A DNA stretch of 62,031 bases from JACKFB01 sp041389525 (lineage in GTDB: Bacteria; Myxococcota_A; UBA9042; PHBI01; JACKFB01). Within the stretch, counting starts at the first letter, position 1. The number at the start of each line of letters is the position of its first letter. Positions 9,853 to 19,202 of this stretch are shown piece after piece. The position numbers were made by a program, and so were the translations under genes. The stretch spans positions 1 through 62,031 of the forward strand of contig JAWKRR010000046.1 of assembly GCA_041389525.1 (NCBI GenBank), read 5' to 3'. The notes beneath the pieces were generated by a model. It saw only the letters and a program-made list of their open reading frames with translations. It had not been told where the DNA came from and searched no databases.

Positions 9853-11910
9853 TTGTGTCGCGCCGCCATCATCGTGTTCGCGTGTGTGTTGGCCGTGAGC
9901 TGCGGCGGCGAATCGGCGAGCCCTGACGCCACCGCGGGCCCCGATATCGCAGGCGCGGTCTGCAGTTTCGACGAGAGCAGCGACCCCGCGTCCAGCGCGC
10001 CGCTGACCCTGTCGGCCGAGACCGAGGGCTTCTTGTGCCCGGTCGAGGACGAGGACTGGTACGCCTTCGAGATGGCGCCCGGCGACCACCTGCTGCGTGT
10101 CCAGCTCGAGATGAAGGGCGACCTCTCGCCGGTCGAGCCCAGCTACGCCGTGTGGTCGGTGGACGGGGCGGGCGCGCCGGACCGCGTGGTGGCCGAGCCG
10201 CCACCGGAGTTTCTCGGCGGCGCCCTGGACGTCGTGCACTGCGTCGCGCCGGGCCGCCACCTGCTCGTCGTGCGCGACGATGGTGCCGACGCGCAGGACC
10301 TGCGCCGCGCCTACGGGCTGAAGGTCACGTCCTCCAAAGACCCAGACGCCGCCGAGCCAAACGACGACTCCGCCGGCGCGACGCCCGTGGGTGCGACGCC
10401 CGCCTCGGGGGCCATCGCGTGCCGCGGCGACGAGGACTGGTTCTCGGTCGAGGTCGCGGCGGGCGAGTTTCTGCGGCTGCGGCTCGCGGCGCCGGCCGGA
10501 GGCCTGCAGTTGACCTTGAGCCTGCGGGACGCCGCGGGCGAGCTGCTGCTGCGCGAGACGAACCTGGGGGGGACGGTGAAGGCCACGGCCGTGGACCGCT
10601 TCGCCGTGGTCCCGGGCGCCGGCACCTACTACGTGGTGCTGTCCGACGACGACGGCGAGGACGCCGACCCCGCCGTCGGCTACCAGCTCACGGTGGACCG
10701 CGTCGCCGACAGCGACCCCAACGAGCCGAACCACCACCCCTCGGTCGCCACCGCGCTCGCGCCCTCGACCACCCCGTGCGGCGACGACTGGTCACCCATG
10801 CTCGAGCGCGTCGGCAGCATCGCCGCCGAGGGCGACGCGGACTGGTACGTGCTGCCGGTCAACGGCTGTGACGGCGGCATCATCGAGGCCACCGCGGCCT
10901 TCATCACCACGCCGCTGTCGCCGGCGGCCGCCTGGACGCTGCAGCAGAACGTGCAAGCGTCGCTGACCCTGGTGCGCTCGGACCTCAAGACCGCCTGCAA
11001 GGTGGACGCGGACTGCCAGCGCCTCAGCAGCCGCCCCTGCGGCGACGACTGGGACTGCGCGGGGTACGGAAACACCTGCCTCGCCGAGGGGCTGTGCGCC
11101 GGCGCGGCGGTCTGCCTGCCGACCAAGAACTGCGGCGCCAACGTCCTCGAGCGCCACCACCAGAGCTCGTCCATCCCCGCCGACACCAGCACGCCGCCGC
11201 CCCCGAACGAGGCGAAGATCGCCGCACCGCTGGGCCCCGGGCAGTTCCTGTGGCTTCGCGTGGCCGACTTCCAGGCCAACGGCGCCGACGCGACGGTCAG
11301 CTATCGCCTCCGCGTCCGCGTCCGCAAGGACACCGACACCCACGAGCCGTCGAACGTCTACGCGACCTCGCTGCTCAGCGAGTTCCCCGTGGGGCTGCAC
11401 CAGCAGTTGGCGACCTCGATCCCGGTTCACCGCTGCATTCAGCCGGTCCTCGAGCGCGACCCACCCGCCGATTGCTGCGATGACACCTCGTGGATCGAGG
11501 GATCGCTGGCCTACGAAAACGACCTGGACTTCTACCGCTACTCGCACCCATGCCCCGGCGAAGACTGCATGCTGCGGGTGCGCTTTCAGATCGACCCGGG
11601 CCCGGTGGACGCCGTGATGTCGGTCTATCGCGAGAAATCGCTCTGGTACGACACGCTCAACGTCACCTCCGAGGAGCCCGCGCAGCCGGCCCTGGACAAG
11701 AGCTTCGGCGGCATCTCGGCCGGATCGTCGTGCTTTTACTCGTACCAGGGCCACACCGGTGACCCGTTTTCCTACTACTTGATGGTGCGCGACCTCGCCG
11801 ACGTGCGCGAGTGGAGTGCCGACCAGCGCTATCGCGTGTGCGTGGAGAAGGTGGCTGATGGGTGTTTGGCGCCGTGCAAGCTCTACCCGGACGGCTGTGG
11901 GCAGCCCTAG
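9853..11910 (+). CDS. Lipoprotein with pre-peptidase C-terminal (PPC-like) domains
   Basis: 685 residues from a TTG three bases after the previous stop. Lipobox AVSC (Cys~17). Repeated beta-sandwich domains follow with the PPC signature EPN[DH]D...A......G.I.....DEDWF/Y: at ~35-155, ~165-275 and ~285-345, plus further copies to ~650. A Cys-rich insertion (~370-440; CRxxxCGDDWDC) and a C-terminal copy with EGSLAYENDLDFYRY (~545) are visible. PPC domains are usually non-catalytic appendages on secreted proteases; here there is no protease, so it looks like a structural surface protein. Part of the 4278-14584 operon. Confidence 0.82.
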   Translation: MCRAAIIVFACVLAVSCGGESASPDATAGPDIAGAVCSFDESSDPASSAPLTLSAETEGFLCPVEDEDWYAFEMAPGDHLLRVQLEMKGDLSPVEPSYAVWSVDGAGAPDRVVAEPPPEFLGGALDVVHCVAPGRHLLVVRDDGADAQDLRRAYGLKVTSSKDPDAAEPNDDSAGATPVGATPASGAIACRGDEDWFSVEVAAGEFLRLRLAAPAGGLQLTLSLRDAAGELLLRETNLGGTVKATAVDRFAVVPGAGTYYVVLSDDDGEDADPAVGYQLTVDRVADSDPNEPNHHPSVATALAPSTTPCGDDWSPMLERVGSIAAEGDADWYVLPVNGCDGGIIEATAAFITTPLSPAAAWTLQQNVQASLTLVRSDLKTACKVDADCQRLSSRPCGDDWDCAGYGNTCLAEGLCAGAAVCLPTKNCGANVLERHHQSSSIPADTSTPPPPNEAKIAAPLGPGQFLWLRVADFQANGADATVSYRLRVRVRKDTDTHEPSNVYATSLLSEFPVGLHQQLATSIPVHRCIQPVLERDPPADCCDDTSWIEGSLAYENDLDFYRYSHPCPGEDCMLRVRFQIDPGPVDAVMSVYREKSLWYDTLNVTSEEPAQPALDKSFGGISAGSSCFYSYQGHTGDPFSYYLMVRDLADVREWSADQRYRVCVEKVADGCLAPCKLYPDGCGQP

Positions 11911-13321
11911 AGCGCCTGGCCGCTGGCGACTCGCGCTGCTCGCGGGGTGCGTCGCCGTGTGCGGCAGCGCGTGCGGTGGCGGCGGTGGCGACACGGCCGA
12001 CGCGGACGTCTCCAAGAGCGACGGCGCCGTCAAAGACACCGCCACCCCCTCGCCGACCTGGGCCGTGCAGGTGGTCGCAGCCGGCCAGGGCGGGCGGCAC
12101 GTGCGGCTCGCGCTGGGCGCCGACGACCGGCCGCGGGTCGCGTGGTTCGCGCTGGAGGGCGAGTCGACGGGCCCGTGCGAGGCCCTGGCCCCGGACCCGC
12201 CGCCCGCGGTGAGCTGGCCCCTGATGTACGCCGAGCCGGGCGCGGCCGGATTCCAGGTCGAGCGGGTCGCCGACGTCCTGCTGGTGGGCACCCCAGTGGG
12301 GCTGGATCTCGTCATTCAGCCTGATGGCGCCTCAGCGATCGCGACGTTGTCGGGCGACCCGGTGGTCCCCATCCGCTACTGCGGGGCCAGCGACGTCGGC
12401 TACTACACCCGCGCCGCGGCGGGCTCGTGGAGCGTCGCGACCGCGGTGGCGACCAGCGGCGAGGCGGTCAGCGGCGAGCCGGCCAGCGACTACGGGGACG
12501 TGGTCGGCTACTGGCCCTCGCTGGCCTTCGACGGCGACGGCCAGCCCGTCATCGCCTACAAGGACGTCCACTCCGGCAGCATCCAGTCCGACGACTTCCG
12601 CAGAGCCGATCTCGAGCTGGCTTGGCGCCGCGGGGGCGCGTGGCAGGCCTTGCCGGTGGACGTCGGCCGCGGCGCGGGCCACTTCACGCGGCTGGTCTTC
12701 GACGGCGCAGGGCACCCGGTCATCGCGGCCTACAACCCGCGCGACGACGCCACGGTCAGCCAGCGCGGGCTGTGGCTTTACCGCAGCGCCGATGAGGGGA
12801 GCACGTGGCAGCAGGTGCGGCTGTACGGCGGGGCGACCACCGAGCGGCCGTCCCTGGTGGTGGACCCGGCCGAAGGCAGCCTGTGGGTGGCCTGGTACGA
12901 CACCTCGAACCGCCTGCCCTACCTCGCGCATCTGCCCGCGGACGCGGACTTCGAGGACGCGAAGGCCTGGGAGGTCGAGGAGATCGGCGACCACGGTTAC
13001 GACGAGGGCGAGCACCCGAGCCTCGCCTTCGCGCCCGACGGGCGGCTCGCGCTGGCCTACGCGCGGTGCGCCCGGGCCTCGGACGCCGAGGGTGAGTGCA
13101 ACGCCAGCGTCGACGGCGTGGTCTTCGCGTGGCGAGACTCAGGCGGCAGCTTTCGGCGCGAGGTCGTGGACGGCGGCGAGGGCCCGGGGCCGTGCGGCGC
13201 CTACCCGAACCTGGCCTTCGCCAGCGACGGGCGGGCCTGGGTGACGTACCAGTGCACGACCTTCGTGGGCGGCGTGCTCGAGACCGAGGTGCGCGCGGCG
13301 CTGCGCAAGGTGCTGCCGTAG
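11858..13321 (+). CDS. Lipoprotein with Asp-box beta-propeller
   Basis: 487 residues from ATG 11858, which has GGAGAAGG six bases upstream; a GTG at 11897 gives a shorter, tidier signal peptide and is the alternative. The lipobox is in VCGSAC, followed by Gly-rich and Asp/Thr spacer. The rest (~60-480) is repeated four-stranded blades such as DGQPVIAYKD, GHPVIAAYNP and RAWVTYQC, with one Asp-box SADEGSTWQ (~320), as in sialidase-type propellers. No catalytic residues of sialidases recognised. It overlaps the previous gene by 53 nt (14 nt with the GTG) and precedes a small lipoprotein by 10 nt. Confidence 0.8.
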   Translation: MGVWRRASSTRTAVGSPRAPGRWRLALLAGCVAVCGSACGGGGGDTADADVSKSDGAVKDTATPSPTWAVQVVAAGQGGRHVRLALGADDRPRVAWFALEGESTGPCEALAPDPPPAVSWPLMYAEPGAAGFQVERVADVLLVGTPVGLDLVIQPDGASAIATLSGDPVVPIRYCGASDVGYYTRAAAGSWSVATAVATSGEAVSGEPASDYGDVVGYWPSLAFDGDGQPVIAYKDVHSGSIQSDDFRRADLELAWRRGGAWQALPVDVGRGAGHFTRLVFDGAGHPVIAAYNPRDDATVSQRGLWLYRSADEGSTWQQVRLYGGATTERPSLVVDPAEGSLWVAWYDTSNRLPYLAHLPADADFEDAKAWEVEEIGDHGYDEGEHPSLAFAPDGRLALAYARCARASDAEGECNASVDGVVFAWRDSGGSFRREVVDGGEGPGPCGAYPNLAFASDGRAWVTYQCTTFVGGVLETEVRAALRKVLP

Positions 13322-13331
13322 TGGGAAGCCG

Positions 13332-13784
13332 ATGAAACACCTCGTCGCCATCTGCCTCATCGCGCTGCTCGGGGCCTGCGAGACCGACGGCAACGGGCTG
13401 AAGGGCAGCCTGTCGACCTTCCACGACCTGAGCTTCTCGACCGTGCGCGCCCGGCTCTACAGCTCAGAGCTCGCCGTCGAGTACGTGCGCGAGAACCAGG
13501 AGGTCGCGCTGCGGGTGAGCCTGCGCCGCTCCGAGCTCGAGCCCGAGCGTGGCGTCGACGCCGACCTCGCGACCCAGGGCGACGTCACCGGTGCGACCGC
13601 CGGCACGCCGCTGCCAGCCCTGACCGCCGGCACGCTGCGGCTCACCCGCTTCAGCGCCGAGGAGGGGGCGACCGTTAGGGGACACTTCAGCGCCCGCTTT
13701 CAAGCCGGGTTGACCGAGGTCGGCCTCAGCGGCGACTTCGACGTGCCTCTCACACTCGCTCCAGACCCAGGACCCGCGCCATGA
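13332..13784 (+). CDS. Small lipoprotein
   Basis: 150 residues; signal peptide MKHLVAICLIALLGAC with a canonical lipobox (LLGAC, Cys16). The mature protein is beta-rich with regular alternation, consistent with a single sandwich domain; no family recognised. Preceded closely by the propeller lipoprotein; its stop overlaps the next start (ATGA at 13781). A weak ribosome site (GGGAAG) precedes the ATG. Confidence 0.78.
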   Translation: MKHLVAICLIALLGACETDGNGLKGSLSTFHDLSFSTVRARLYSSELAVEYVRENQEVALRVSLRRSELEPERGVDADLATQGDVTGATAGTPLPALTAGTLRLTRFSAEEGATVRGHFSARFQAGLTEVGLSGDFDVPLTLAPDPGPAP

Positions 13785-14584
13785 AGTACGCTGAGTACGT
13801 CGAGGCTTTCTCCCAGTGGGCATCTCTTGGCGAACTCAGCAGCTACGGCGAGCTCGTCCACGAGGGCACCCGCTACCCCTACCTGCGGCTGGTGGTCGAC
13901 GGGCCGCGCTGGCTGACCATCACCGCGGGCTTTCACGGCGACGAGCAGGCCGGCCCGCGGACGCTGCTGCGCTCGATGGACCAGATCGTCGCCTGGGCGC
14001 GGCACCGCGGCGTGGGGCTGCGCGTGTACCCCTGCCTCAACCCGACCGGCTTCGAGGACTTCACGCGCTACAATCGGCTGGGGCAGCGGCCCAACAACGA
14101 CTTCCTGCGCTACGAGATCGAGGGTCGCCACGTCCACAGCGAGCTCGCACCCGGTCAAGCGTTCAAGAGCTGGCGGCTGCGCACGACCGCCGGGGCCCAC
14201 GAGGCCGACGCGCTCATCCCGGAGCTCGAGGCCCAGGCCCCGCCGGACGCCGCCCTGGACATCCACCAGGACCCCTACCACCAAGAGCCGGGCACCTACG
14301 CCTACGTCTTCGGCGACCACGACGGCTTCCAGTCGATGGTGCGCGAGTCGCGCGGGTTCGCGCCGCTGGTCTCCGGCGTCATCGTCGACAACCCGATGCA
14401 GCTTCGCACCGACGCCGACGGGCTGGTCGACTACCACGACGGCTCGATCACCGATTACTTCTGGCGGCGCGGGGTGCGCTGGTGCGCGGCCCTGGAGACC
14501 ACGACGGTCACCGACGACGAAGCCTGCCACGGCGTGAACATGGCGTGGATCCGAGGCTTCATCGAGCGCGCCGCCGCGACCTGA
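13781..14584 (+). CDS. M14-like zinc carboxypeptidase / deacylase-type hydrolase
   Basis: 267 residues, no signal peptide, so cytoplasmic. Zinc-hydrolase motifs of the M14/succinylglutamate desuccinylase-aspartoacylase group: HGDE (His52, Glu55), NPTGFEDFTRYNR...NNDFLR (substrate-binding Asn/Arg region ~87-110), LDIHQD (third ligand His162) and ALETTT (catalytic Glu~239). It is the last gene of the surface-protein operon and overlaps the small lipoprotein by four bases. Substrate not predictable; an N-acyl amino acid or short peptide is possible. It is the only non-exported enzyme in the operon. Confidence 0.82.
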   Translation: MKYAEYVEAFSQWASLGELSSYGELVHEGTRYPYLRLVVDGPRWLTITAGFHGDEQAGPRTLLRSMDQIVAWARHRGVGLRVYPCLNPTGFEDFTRYNRLGQRPNNDFLRYEIEGRHVHSELAPGQAFKSWRLRTTAGAHEADALIPELEAQAPPDAALDIHQDPYHQEPGTYAYVFGDHDGFQSMVRESRGFAPLVSGVIVDNPMQLRTDADGLVDYHDGSITDYFWRRGVRWCAALETTTVTDDEACHGVNMAWIRGFIERAAAT

Positions 14585-14605
14585 GCCGAGGCCACGCGGG
14601 GCGTC

Positions 14606-14794
14606 CTACTGCGGCGCCGGCAGCGCCTCGGCGGTCGTCCGGGCGAGCATCCGCTGACGGTGCCGCAGGTAGACCGGCGTCAGCGCGGTCGTCAGCGGGA
14701 TGCCGCCTGGGAGTAGGGCCACGGCCACCACGACCCCGGCCAGGATGTACCAGGGAGGTTGCGCGTCGCGCCAACGATGGAGCAGGTGAGCCAT
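14606..14794 (-). CDS. Small membrane protein
   Basis: 62 residues with one clear membrane-spanning helix (ILAGVVVAVALLPGG, ~17-33) and a basic C-terminal part. No family recognised. It follows the lipoprotein at 14882-15373 on the same strand after 87 nt, so it may be the last gene of the purM-to-MlaC transcript. Short, so it could be a chance ORF, but the helix and the tight spacing to the convergent neighbour favour a gene. Confidence 0.5.
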   Translation of the reverse strand: MAHLLHRWRDAQPPWYILAGVVVAVALLPGGIPLTTALTPVYLRHRQRMLARTTAEALPAPQ

Positions 14795-14881
14795 GCTCTT
14801 TTCATCGGTCGAATCGCGGCGGCGCTACAGCGCTCATTGCGGGGCGATGCGAGAATCTCGCGGCCCGCTCGGGCGCGGCTT

Positions 14882-15373
14882 TCAGCCGTCGATCTCGACG
14901 ACCAGAAGGTAGCTGGCGCTCATGTCGCTGAAGAGCTCGACGAGGTGGTCGCCCGCCTCCGGCAGGTCCAGGTCCACGTCCAAGGTCAGGTCGTCGCCAG
15001 CGAGCTGAAAGAGGTCGACGTCGACGAGGCGCTGGCGGTCGGACGCCACGCAAGTTGGCGAGCGCGCCTCGACGACGAGCTCGGTGCCGGGGCTGACGAG
15101 GTCGCCCAGCAGCAGCCGGACGCGCAGGCGCTGGTTCGGGACCTCGGTCCGCACCACCAGCCGCTCGCCGCCGGGGAAGGTGCGCCGGATGAACCGGTCT
15201 TCCGCCAGCACACAGCTCGCCTTCAGGTCGCAGGCCGGGATCGCGCCGTTGCACAGGTCCTCGAGCCGCGCGCCCGCGAAGGTGTCCTGCGCCGAAACGC
15301 AAGAACCCGCGCCCACAGCCCAGAGGACCATGAACGCGGGTAGCAAGAATCGCGCGGAACCCGGTGAAATCAC
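14882..15373 (-). CDS. Small secreted protein or lipoprotein
   Basis: 163 residues; the GTG start at 15373 touches the MlaC stop (TGAGTG). Signal peptide ~1-27 with possible lipobox VGAGSC. The mature part contains six or so Cys residues and a C-terminal beta-sandwich-like region (VDVDLFQLAGDDLTLDVDLD) that resembles PPC-type domains; it ends LVVEIDG. Coupled to mlaC by adjacency. Function unknown. Confidence 0.75.
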   Translation of the reverse strand: MISPGSARFLLPAFMVLWAVGAGSCVSAQDTFAGARLEDLCNGAIPACDLKASCVLAEDRFIRRTFPGGERLVVRTEVPNQRLRVRLLLGDLVSPGTELVVEARSPTCVASDRQRLVDVDLFQLAGDDLTLDVDLDLPEAGDHLVELFSDMSASYLLVVEIDG

Positions 15374-16021
15374 TCAGTCATTCTGCTGAATGCGCTTGTC
15401 GATCTTCGCGAGCAGCGCCTCGAAGCCCTGCTTCTGGATGACCGTCCGGAACTGCGAGCGCCAGTTCAGCATCATCGAGACGCCGTCGATGACGATGTCC
15501 GACGCGCGCCACTCGCTCTTTCCGTCGGCCCGCGCCACGCCGAAGCGATAGTCCACGTCGGCGGTGACTCGGTTGCCGCTGATGACGGTCTTCACCTCGC
15601 CCTCGCGCTTGTCGGCGTCGCTCCAGTTGGTCGGGCCGCGGTCGGTCACGGTGAACTGCACGCCGGGCTTAAAGCGCTTCGCGTAGACCTTGATGATCAG
15701 CTGCTTGAACTTCTCGATGAAGCGCTGGCGGTCCTGGGGGCTCAGGGTGTCCCAGGTGCCCTTCAGCGTCTTCTCGGCGAAGGTGTCGTAGTCGAGCATG
15801 ACGTCGAGCACTTTGGTCATCTCGGCCAGCATCGAGGCCTGGTCTTTGGCCTGATGGGCGATGGTCACGATCTGCCCGGAGGTCTTGGCCACGACCTCGC
15901 GCGGGTCACCGGCCGGGCGCGCTGCGGGAGCCTCGGCGGCGGGTGCGGCGCGGTCGGCGGCGAGCGCGGGCGCGCCCAGCAGCAGAAGCGAGAGGGTGAC
16001 GAGGACAGTGCGGAAACTCAT
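15374..16021 (-). CDS. mlaC: MlaC/Ttg2D-family phospholipid-binding periplasmic protein
   Basis: 215 residues, the usual length for MlaC. Signal peptide with ALAA cleavage (~22), short Ala/Pro linker, then the MlaC fold: helix-rich N-half with MLDYDTFAEKTLKGTWDTLS (~75-95), FIEKFKQLIIKVYAKRF (~101-117), and a beta-sheet half ending in WRASDIVIDGVSMMLNWRSQF (split by eye ~170-190). MlaC carries phospholipid between the outer membrane and the MlaFEDB ABC transporter. No mlaD, mlaE or mlaF is present nearby; instead the gene follows a TolC-type protein by 55 nt. Ribosome site GGAG precedes ATG. Confidence 0.9.
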   Translation of the reverse strand: MSFRTVLVTLSLLLLGAPALAADRAAPAAEAPAARPAGDPREVVAKTSGQIVTIAHQAKDQASMLAEMTKVLDVMLDYDTFAEKTLKGTWDTLSPQDRQRFIEKFKQLIIKVYAKRFKPGVQFTVTDRGPTNWSDADKREGEVKTVISGNRVTADVDYRFGVARADGKSEWRASDIVIDGVSMMLNWRSQFRTVIQKQGFEALLAKIDKRIQQND

Positions 16022-16076
16022 AGCTACTCCGGGTTTTGCGAACCGTCAGCCTCAGACGCAGCCAGGCGCGCGGCAT

Positions 16077-17543
16077 TCACTCGGGCGGCGGTTGCGGGCC
16101 TGTCGGCGCCTGCGCCGGACGCGCCATCTCGATGATGTCGGCGCCGATGGTCCGGCTCAACTCGAAGACCAGGATATCGTGCTCGTGCACGGCTTGCAGG
16201 TATCCCAGCTTCTTTGTGTAGAACTGCACAAGCGCGTCCATCACGTCGCGGAAGGTGCCGAACCCGCCGTCGTACAGGTCCCAGGTCGCGGTCAGCCAGC
16301 CCTGGGCGGCCTTCCGCGAGCCCTCGTAGACCTCGATGAGGCGCTTCTTGTCCGTCAGCTTCTGGTGAAGCATGCGGATGTCGAGCTCGAGCTTGGTCCG
16401 CGCGATGTCCAACTTGCTCTTGGCCAGGTTGGTCTTGGCCCGCGCCTCGCGGACGTCGGCCAGCTTCTGCGGGACGTCCAGCCGCCAGCGCAGCGCGAAG
16501 AGGAAGCCGGCCGAGACGCCGACGGTCTCCGTGCCGAGGATCTCGACGTTGTCGCCCAGCACGTTGCTGTCGGTGATGCGCGCGTCGGCGATAAAGGCCA
16601 GCTCGGGCCAGAGGTCGTCCCACTTCGCATCCGCCAGCGCGTCCAGGGCCTTGACCTCCGAGCGCGCCGACCGGATCTGCGGCGCTCGCCCAAGCGCCAG
16701 CTCGAGGTAGCGCTCGACCGGCAGCACCTCGAGCTCGATGGGCTCGAGGCCGTCGACGTCCGGCTCGACCGGGTGGTCCGCCGATCGCCCAAGCAAGAGC
16801 CGCATCCCCTCCCGCGAGGCCGTCTCGATCTCGTGGTTCTTCGACTCCAGCTCGTAGAACTCGGCCACCCGCGTCTTCAGGCGCAGATGCTCCATCTGGT
16901 CGTAGTCGACCGAATCCTCGTCGCGCAGGCGCTCCATGCGCGCCTCCGCCTTGTCGAGCCACTTCTTGCCGTCGGCGGCGATCGACCCGATCTCGCGCGC
17001 CAGCAGAGCCCCGTACCACGCCTGCGCCACGCGATAACGCAGCTCCCACCGGGCCACGTCGGTCTGCGCGCTGCCGATGTCGATGCCGTGGTCGGCCGCC
17101 CGCCGCAGCGCCCGCAGCTTCCCGAAGGTGAAGAGCGGCTGCACCATCGTGACGCTGACCCGGTAGACGTAGCCCCACTTCGACAGGTCGATGGAGACGC
17201 CGAAGGTCGCGTTGTCGTCGCCGTTGATGGCGGGCGACGGTGCGAAGCCTGCCTCGAGCTTAAAAGTCGGGAACTTCGCGGCGCGCGCCTGGGCGAGCTT
17301 GGCCTCGAAGATACCGCGGCCGGCGCGGGCGGCCTCCATCAGCGGGCTGGTGCGCTCGACCTCGGAGAGCAGCGCCTCGAAGCTGATGCGCTCGACCTTG
17401 GGGCCGGGCGGGATCTCGGGCGGGTCGCTGTCGGGCGGGCTGGCCTCCGTGGCGACGACGCCGGCGGGTTCGGCGGCCGACACGGGCGGGCCGAGCGTGG
17501 CCACGATCGCGGAAATCGCCAGGATTATACGGCCGATTTGCAA
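16077..17543 (-). CDS. TolC-family outer-membrane channel protein
   Basis: About 488 residues. TTG at 17543 has GGAGG ten bases upstream and gives a canonical signal peptide (QIGRIILAISAIVATLGPPVSA); a GTG at 17579 adds 12 residues and is the alternative. Two repeats of the outer-membrane efflux protein fold are visible as long amphipathic helices (for example ~60-190 and ~280-450) with LALGRAPQIRSARSEVKALD typical of the repeat start (~285). It would form the periplasm-spanning trimeric exit duct. No membrane-fusion or pump subunit lies nearby; its neighbour is mlaC, so it may serve lipid rather than drug export. Confidence 0.87.
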   Translation of the reverse strand: MQIGRIILAISAIVATLGPPVSAAEPAGVVATEASPPDSDPPEIPPGPKVERISFEALLSEVERTSPLMEAARAGRGIFEAKLAQARAAKFPTFKLEAGFAPSPAINGDDNATFGVSIDLSKWGYVYRVSVTMVQPLFTFGKLRALRRAADHGIDIGSAQTDVARWELRYRVAQAWYGALLAREIGSIAADGKKWLDKAEARMERLRDEDSVDYDQMEHLRLKTRVAEFYELESKNHEIETASREGMRLLLGRSADHPVEPDVDGLEPIELEVLPVERYLELALGRAPQIRSARSEVKALDALADAKWDDLWPELAFIADARITDSNVLGDNVEILGTETVGVSAGFLFALRWRLDVPQKLADVREARAKTNLAKSKLDIARTKLELDIRMLHQKLTDKKRLIEVYEGSRKAAQGWLTATWDLYDGGFGTFRDVMDALVQFYTKKLGYLQAVHEHDILVFELSRTIGADIIEMARPAQAPTGPQPPPE

Positions 17544-17669
17544 GGTGTGAGCGCCTCCCGTCGGTCGGGCATTGGACACTGGAGGCCCGGCCGGGTCAAT
17601 CGTGATGAGGGCCCGTGGACGAGCAGGTGCAACGGAAAACCCGGGGCGGAGCCGGTCGATCCACAGGGT

Positions 17670-19202
17670 CTAGCCGCCGATCCCGGGGCGCAGCGTGCGC
17701 AAGCGCAGCAGACGCTGGGTGGCGCGGAAGGTCTGGACGGCGGCGAGGCAGGTACCTTCAAAGCCGAGGCCGCCGAAGAGCGCGCTGCCGGTGAGCAGGA
17801 TGTTCGGGTAGGGCGTCTCGACGGCGACGGCGCTGAGGTCGGCGGTGAGGTCGAGGGCGCGGCCCATCACCGGCTGGAGCGCCGAGACGTCGACGTCTTC
17901 GATGCCGGTGCGGGTGTCGGTGACGAGGGCGGGGGTGTGGACCGTCAGCAGGCGCTCGTCGAGCCAGGGGATGACGCTGCGCAGGCCGTCGACGACCTCG
18001 GCCATGGCTTTGCGCACCAGCAGCGGGCCGGGGGCGATGCCGCGGGCGGGCAGCACGGTGGTCACGGTGAGCACGCCGGGGCCGGGGCGGCCGTCGCCGA
18101 CGGTGACCGCGCCGACGGTGGGGCGGGTGATCCAGAGGCTGTTGGCGCCCTCCAGCGGCGCGCGGGGGTCGCGGATGACCAGGACCTCGGAGCCCATGCC
18201 GGCGGGGATGATGGCCGGGTCCACGGCGAGATTGACGGTGAGGCGCCAGGCGATGGGCTCTTGAGACGAGAGGTCGCCGTGGAAGCCGTCGCGGCGGCCG
18301 TCTGCGGGGATGAGGTGGGCGAAGCGGCGCGGCTCGGTGTTGGCGACCAGCATGGCGCAGCCCAGGCGCTCGCCGCGGTCGGCGAGGACGACCTCGACCG
18401 CGCGGCCGCGGCGCATGATGACGCGCTCGACCACGGCGTCGGGGCGGTGGTCGCCGCACTGCTCCTTGAGCTTGGCGATGAAGAGGTCGCGCATGCCGTC
18501 GAGGCCGCCGGGGACGCGCTGAAGCCCGCCGCGCAGGTGCGTCCAGAGGCGGGCGGTGGCGATGGGGGGCAGCGGGCGCGGGGTGAGGCTGACGAGGTGG
18601 CCGACGGCGCCGTGGACCAGCGCGCGGGCGACGCCGCCGTCCTGGCCGCGCATGAGCGGGTCGCCGCTGCTGCGACCGTCGACGAGGTCGGCGCAATCGG
18701 CGAAGGCGCGGCGATAGCGCTGGGCGGCGCCGAGCCCGGTAGGCGGCAAGACGATGTCGCTGCCGAGCGCGGGGTCGCAGGCCGCGGTCTGCTCCTGCGC
18801 CCACTGCTCGAAGGCCAGCATGGTCTCGCCCTCGTCGGACATCTCGCGCTCAAGCTCGCGGCGCCAGCGGTCGGGCGCGCGGGTGACGTCGAGGCGGCGG
18901 TCGGGCATCACGAGCTGGAGCGTCGGGTCGAGAGATCTCGGGCGGTTCTTCATCTCCATGCCCATGGAGAGCTCGCCGAAGACGCGGCTGACGATGGGGG
19001 AGGTCGTGAACCCGTAGAAGCGCTCGGGCTCGCGGAGGAAGAGGTGGCCCTGGTGCCGGTAGACGTTGGGGCGGGAGCCGTGGCCGAGCACGCCGACGCG
19101 GTAGCCGGCGCGGGCCGCGAGGGCGGCGTACATCAGGCCGCCGAGGTCGGAGCCCACCACGAGGACGTGGTAGGTCGCCGCCAGTCGGTTGCCGCCCGCC
19201 AC
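17670..19202 (-). CDS. FAD-dependent oxidoreductase, phytoene desaturase-like
   Basis: 510 residues; GTG start shares one base with the purN stop (TAGTG). An N-terminal dinucleotide-binding fold has VLVVGSDLGGLMYAALAARAG (first 20: VLVVGSDLGGLMYAALAARA; ~13-33), a GxDxGG variant of GxGxxG. The C-terminus has the matching FAD-contact segment GSALFGGLGFEGTCLAA (~470-490), as in carotenoid desaturases and related amine oxidases. No membrane helix. The substrate is unknown; position downstream of purM-purN suggests co-transcription rather than a purine role. The next gene (TolC) starts 90-130 nt further on. Confidence 0.78.
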   Translation of the reverse strand: MAGGNRLAATYHVLVVGSDLGGLMYAALAARAGYRVGVLGHGSRPNVYRHQGHLFLREPERFYGFTTSPIVSRVFGELSMGMEMKNRPRSLDPTLQLVMPDRRLDVTRAPDRWRRELEREMSDEGETMLAFEQWAQEQTAACDPALGSDIVLPPTGLGAAQRYRRAFADCADLVDGRSSGDPLMRGQDGGVARALVHGAVGHLVSLTPRPLPPIATARLWTHLRGGLQRVPGGLDGMRDLFIAKLKEQCGDHRPDAVVERVIMRRGRAVEVVLADRGERLGCAMLVANTEPRRFAHLIPADGRRDGFHGDLSSQEPIAWRLTVNLAVDPAIIPAGMGSEVLVIRDPRAPLEGANSLWITRPTVGAVTVGDGRPGPGVLTVTTVLPARGIAPGPLLVRKAMAEVVDGLRSVIPWLDERLLTVHTPALVTDTRTGIEDVDVSALQPVMGRALDLTADLSAVAVETPYPNILLTGSALFGGLGFEGTCLAAVQTFRATQRLLRLRTLRPGIGG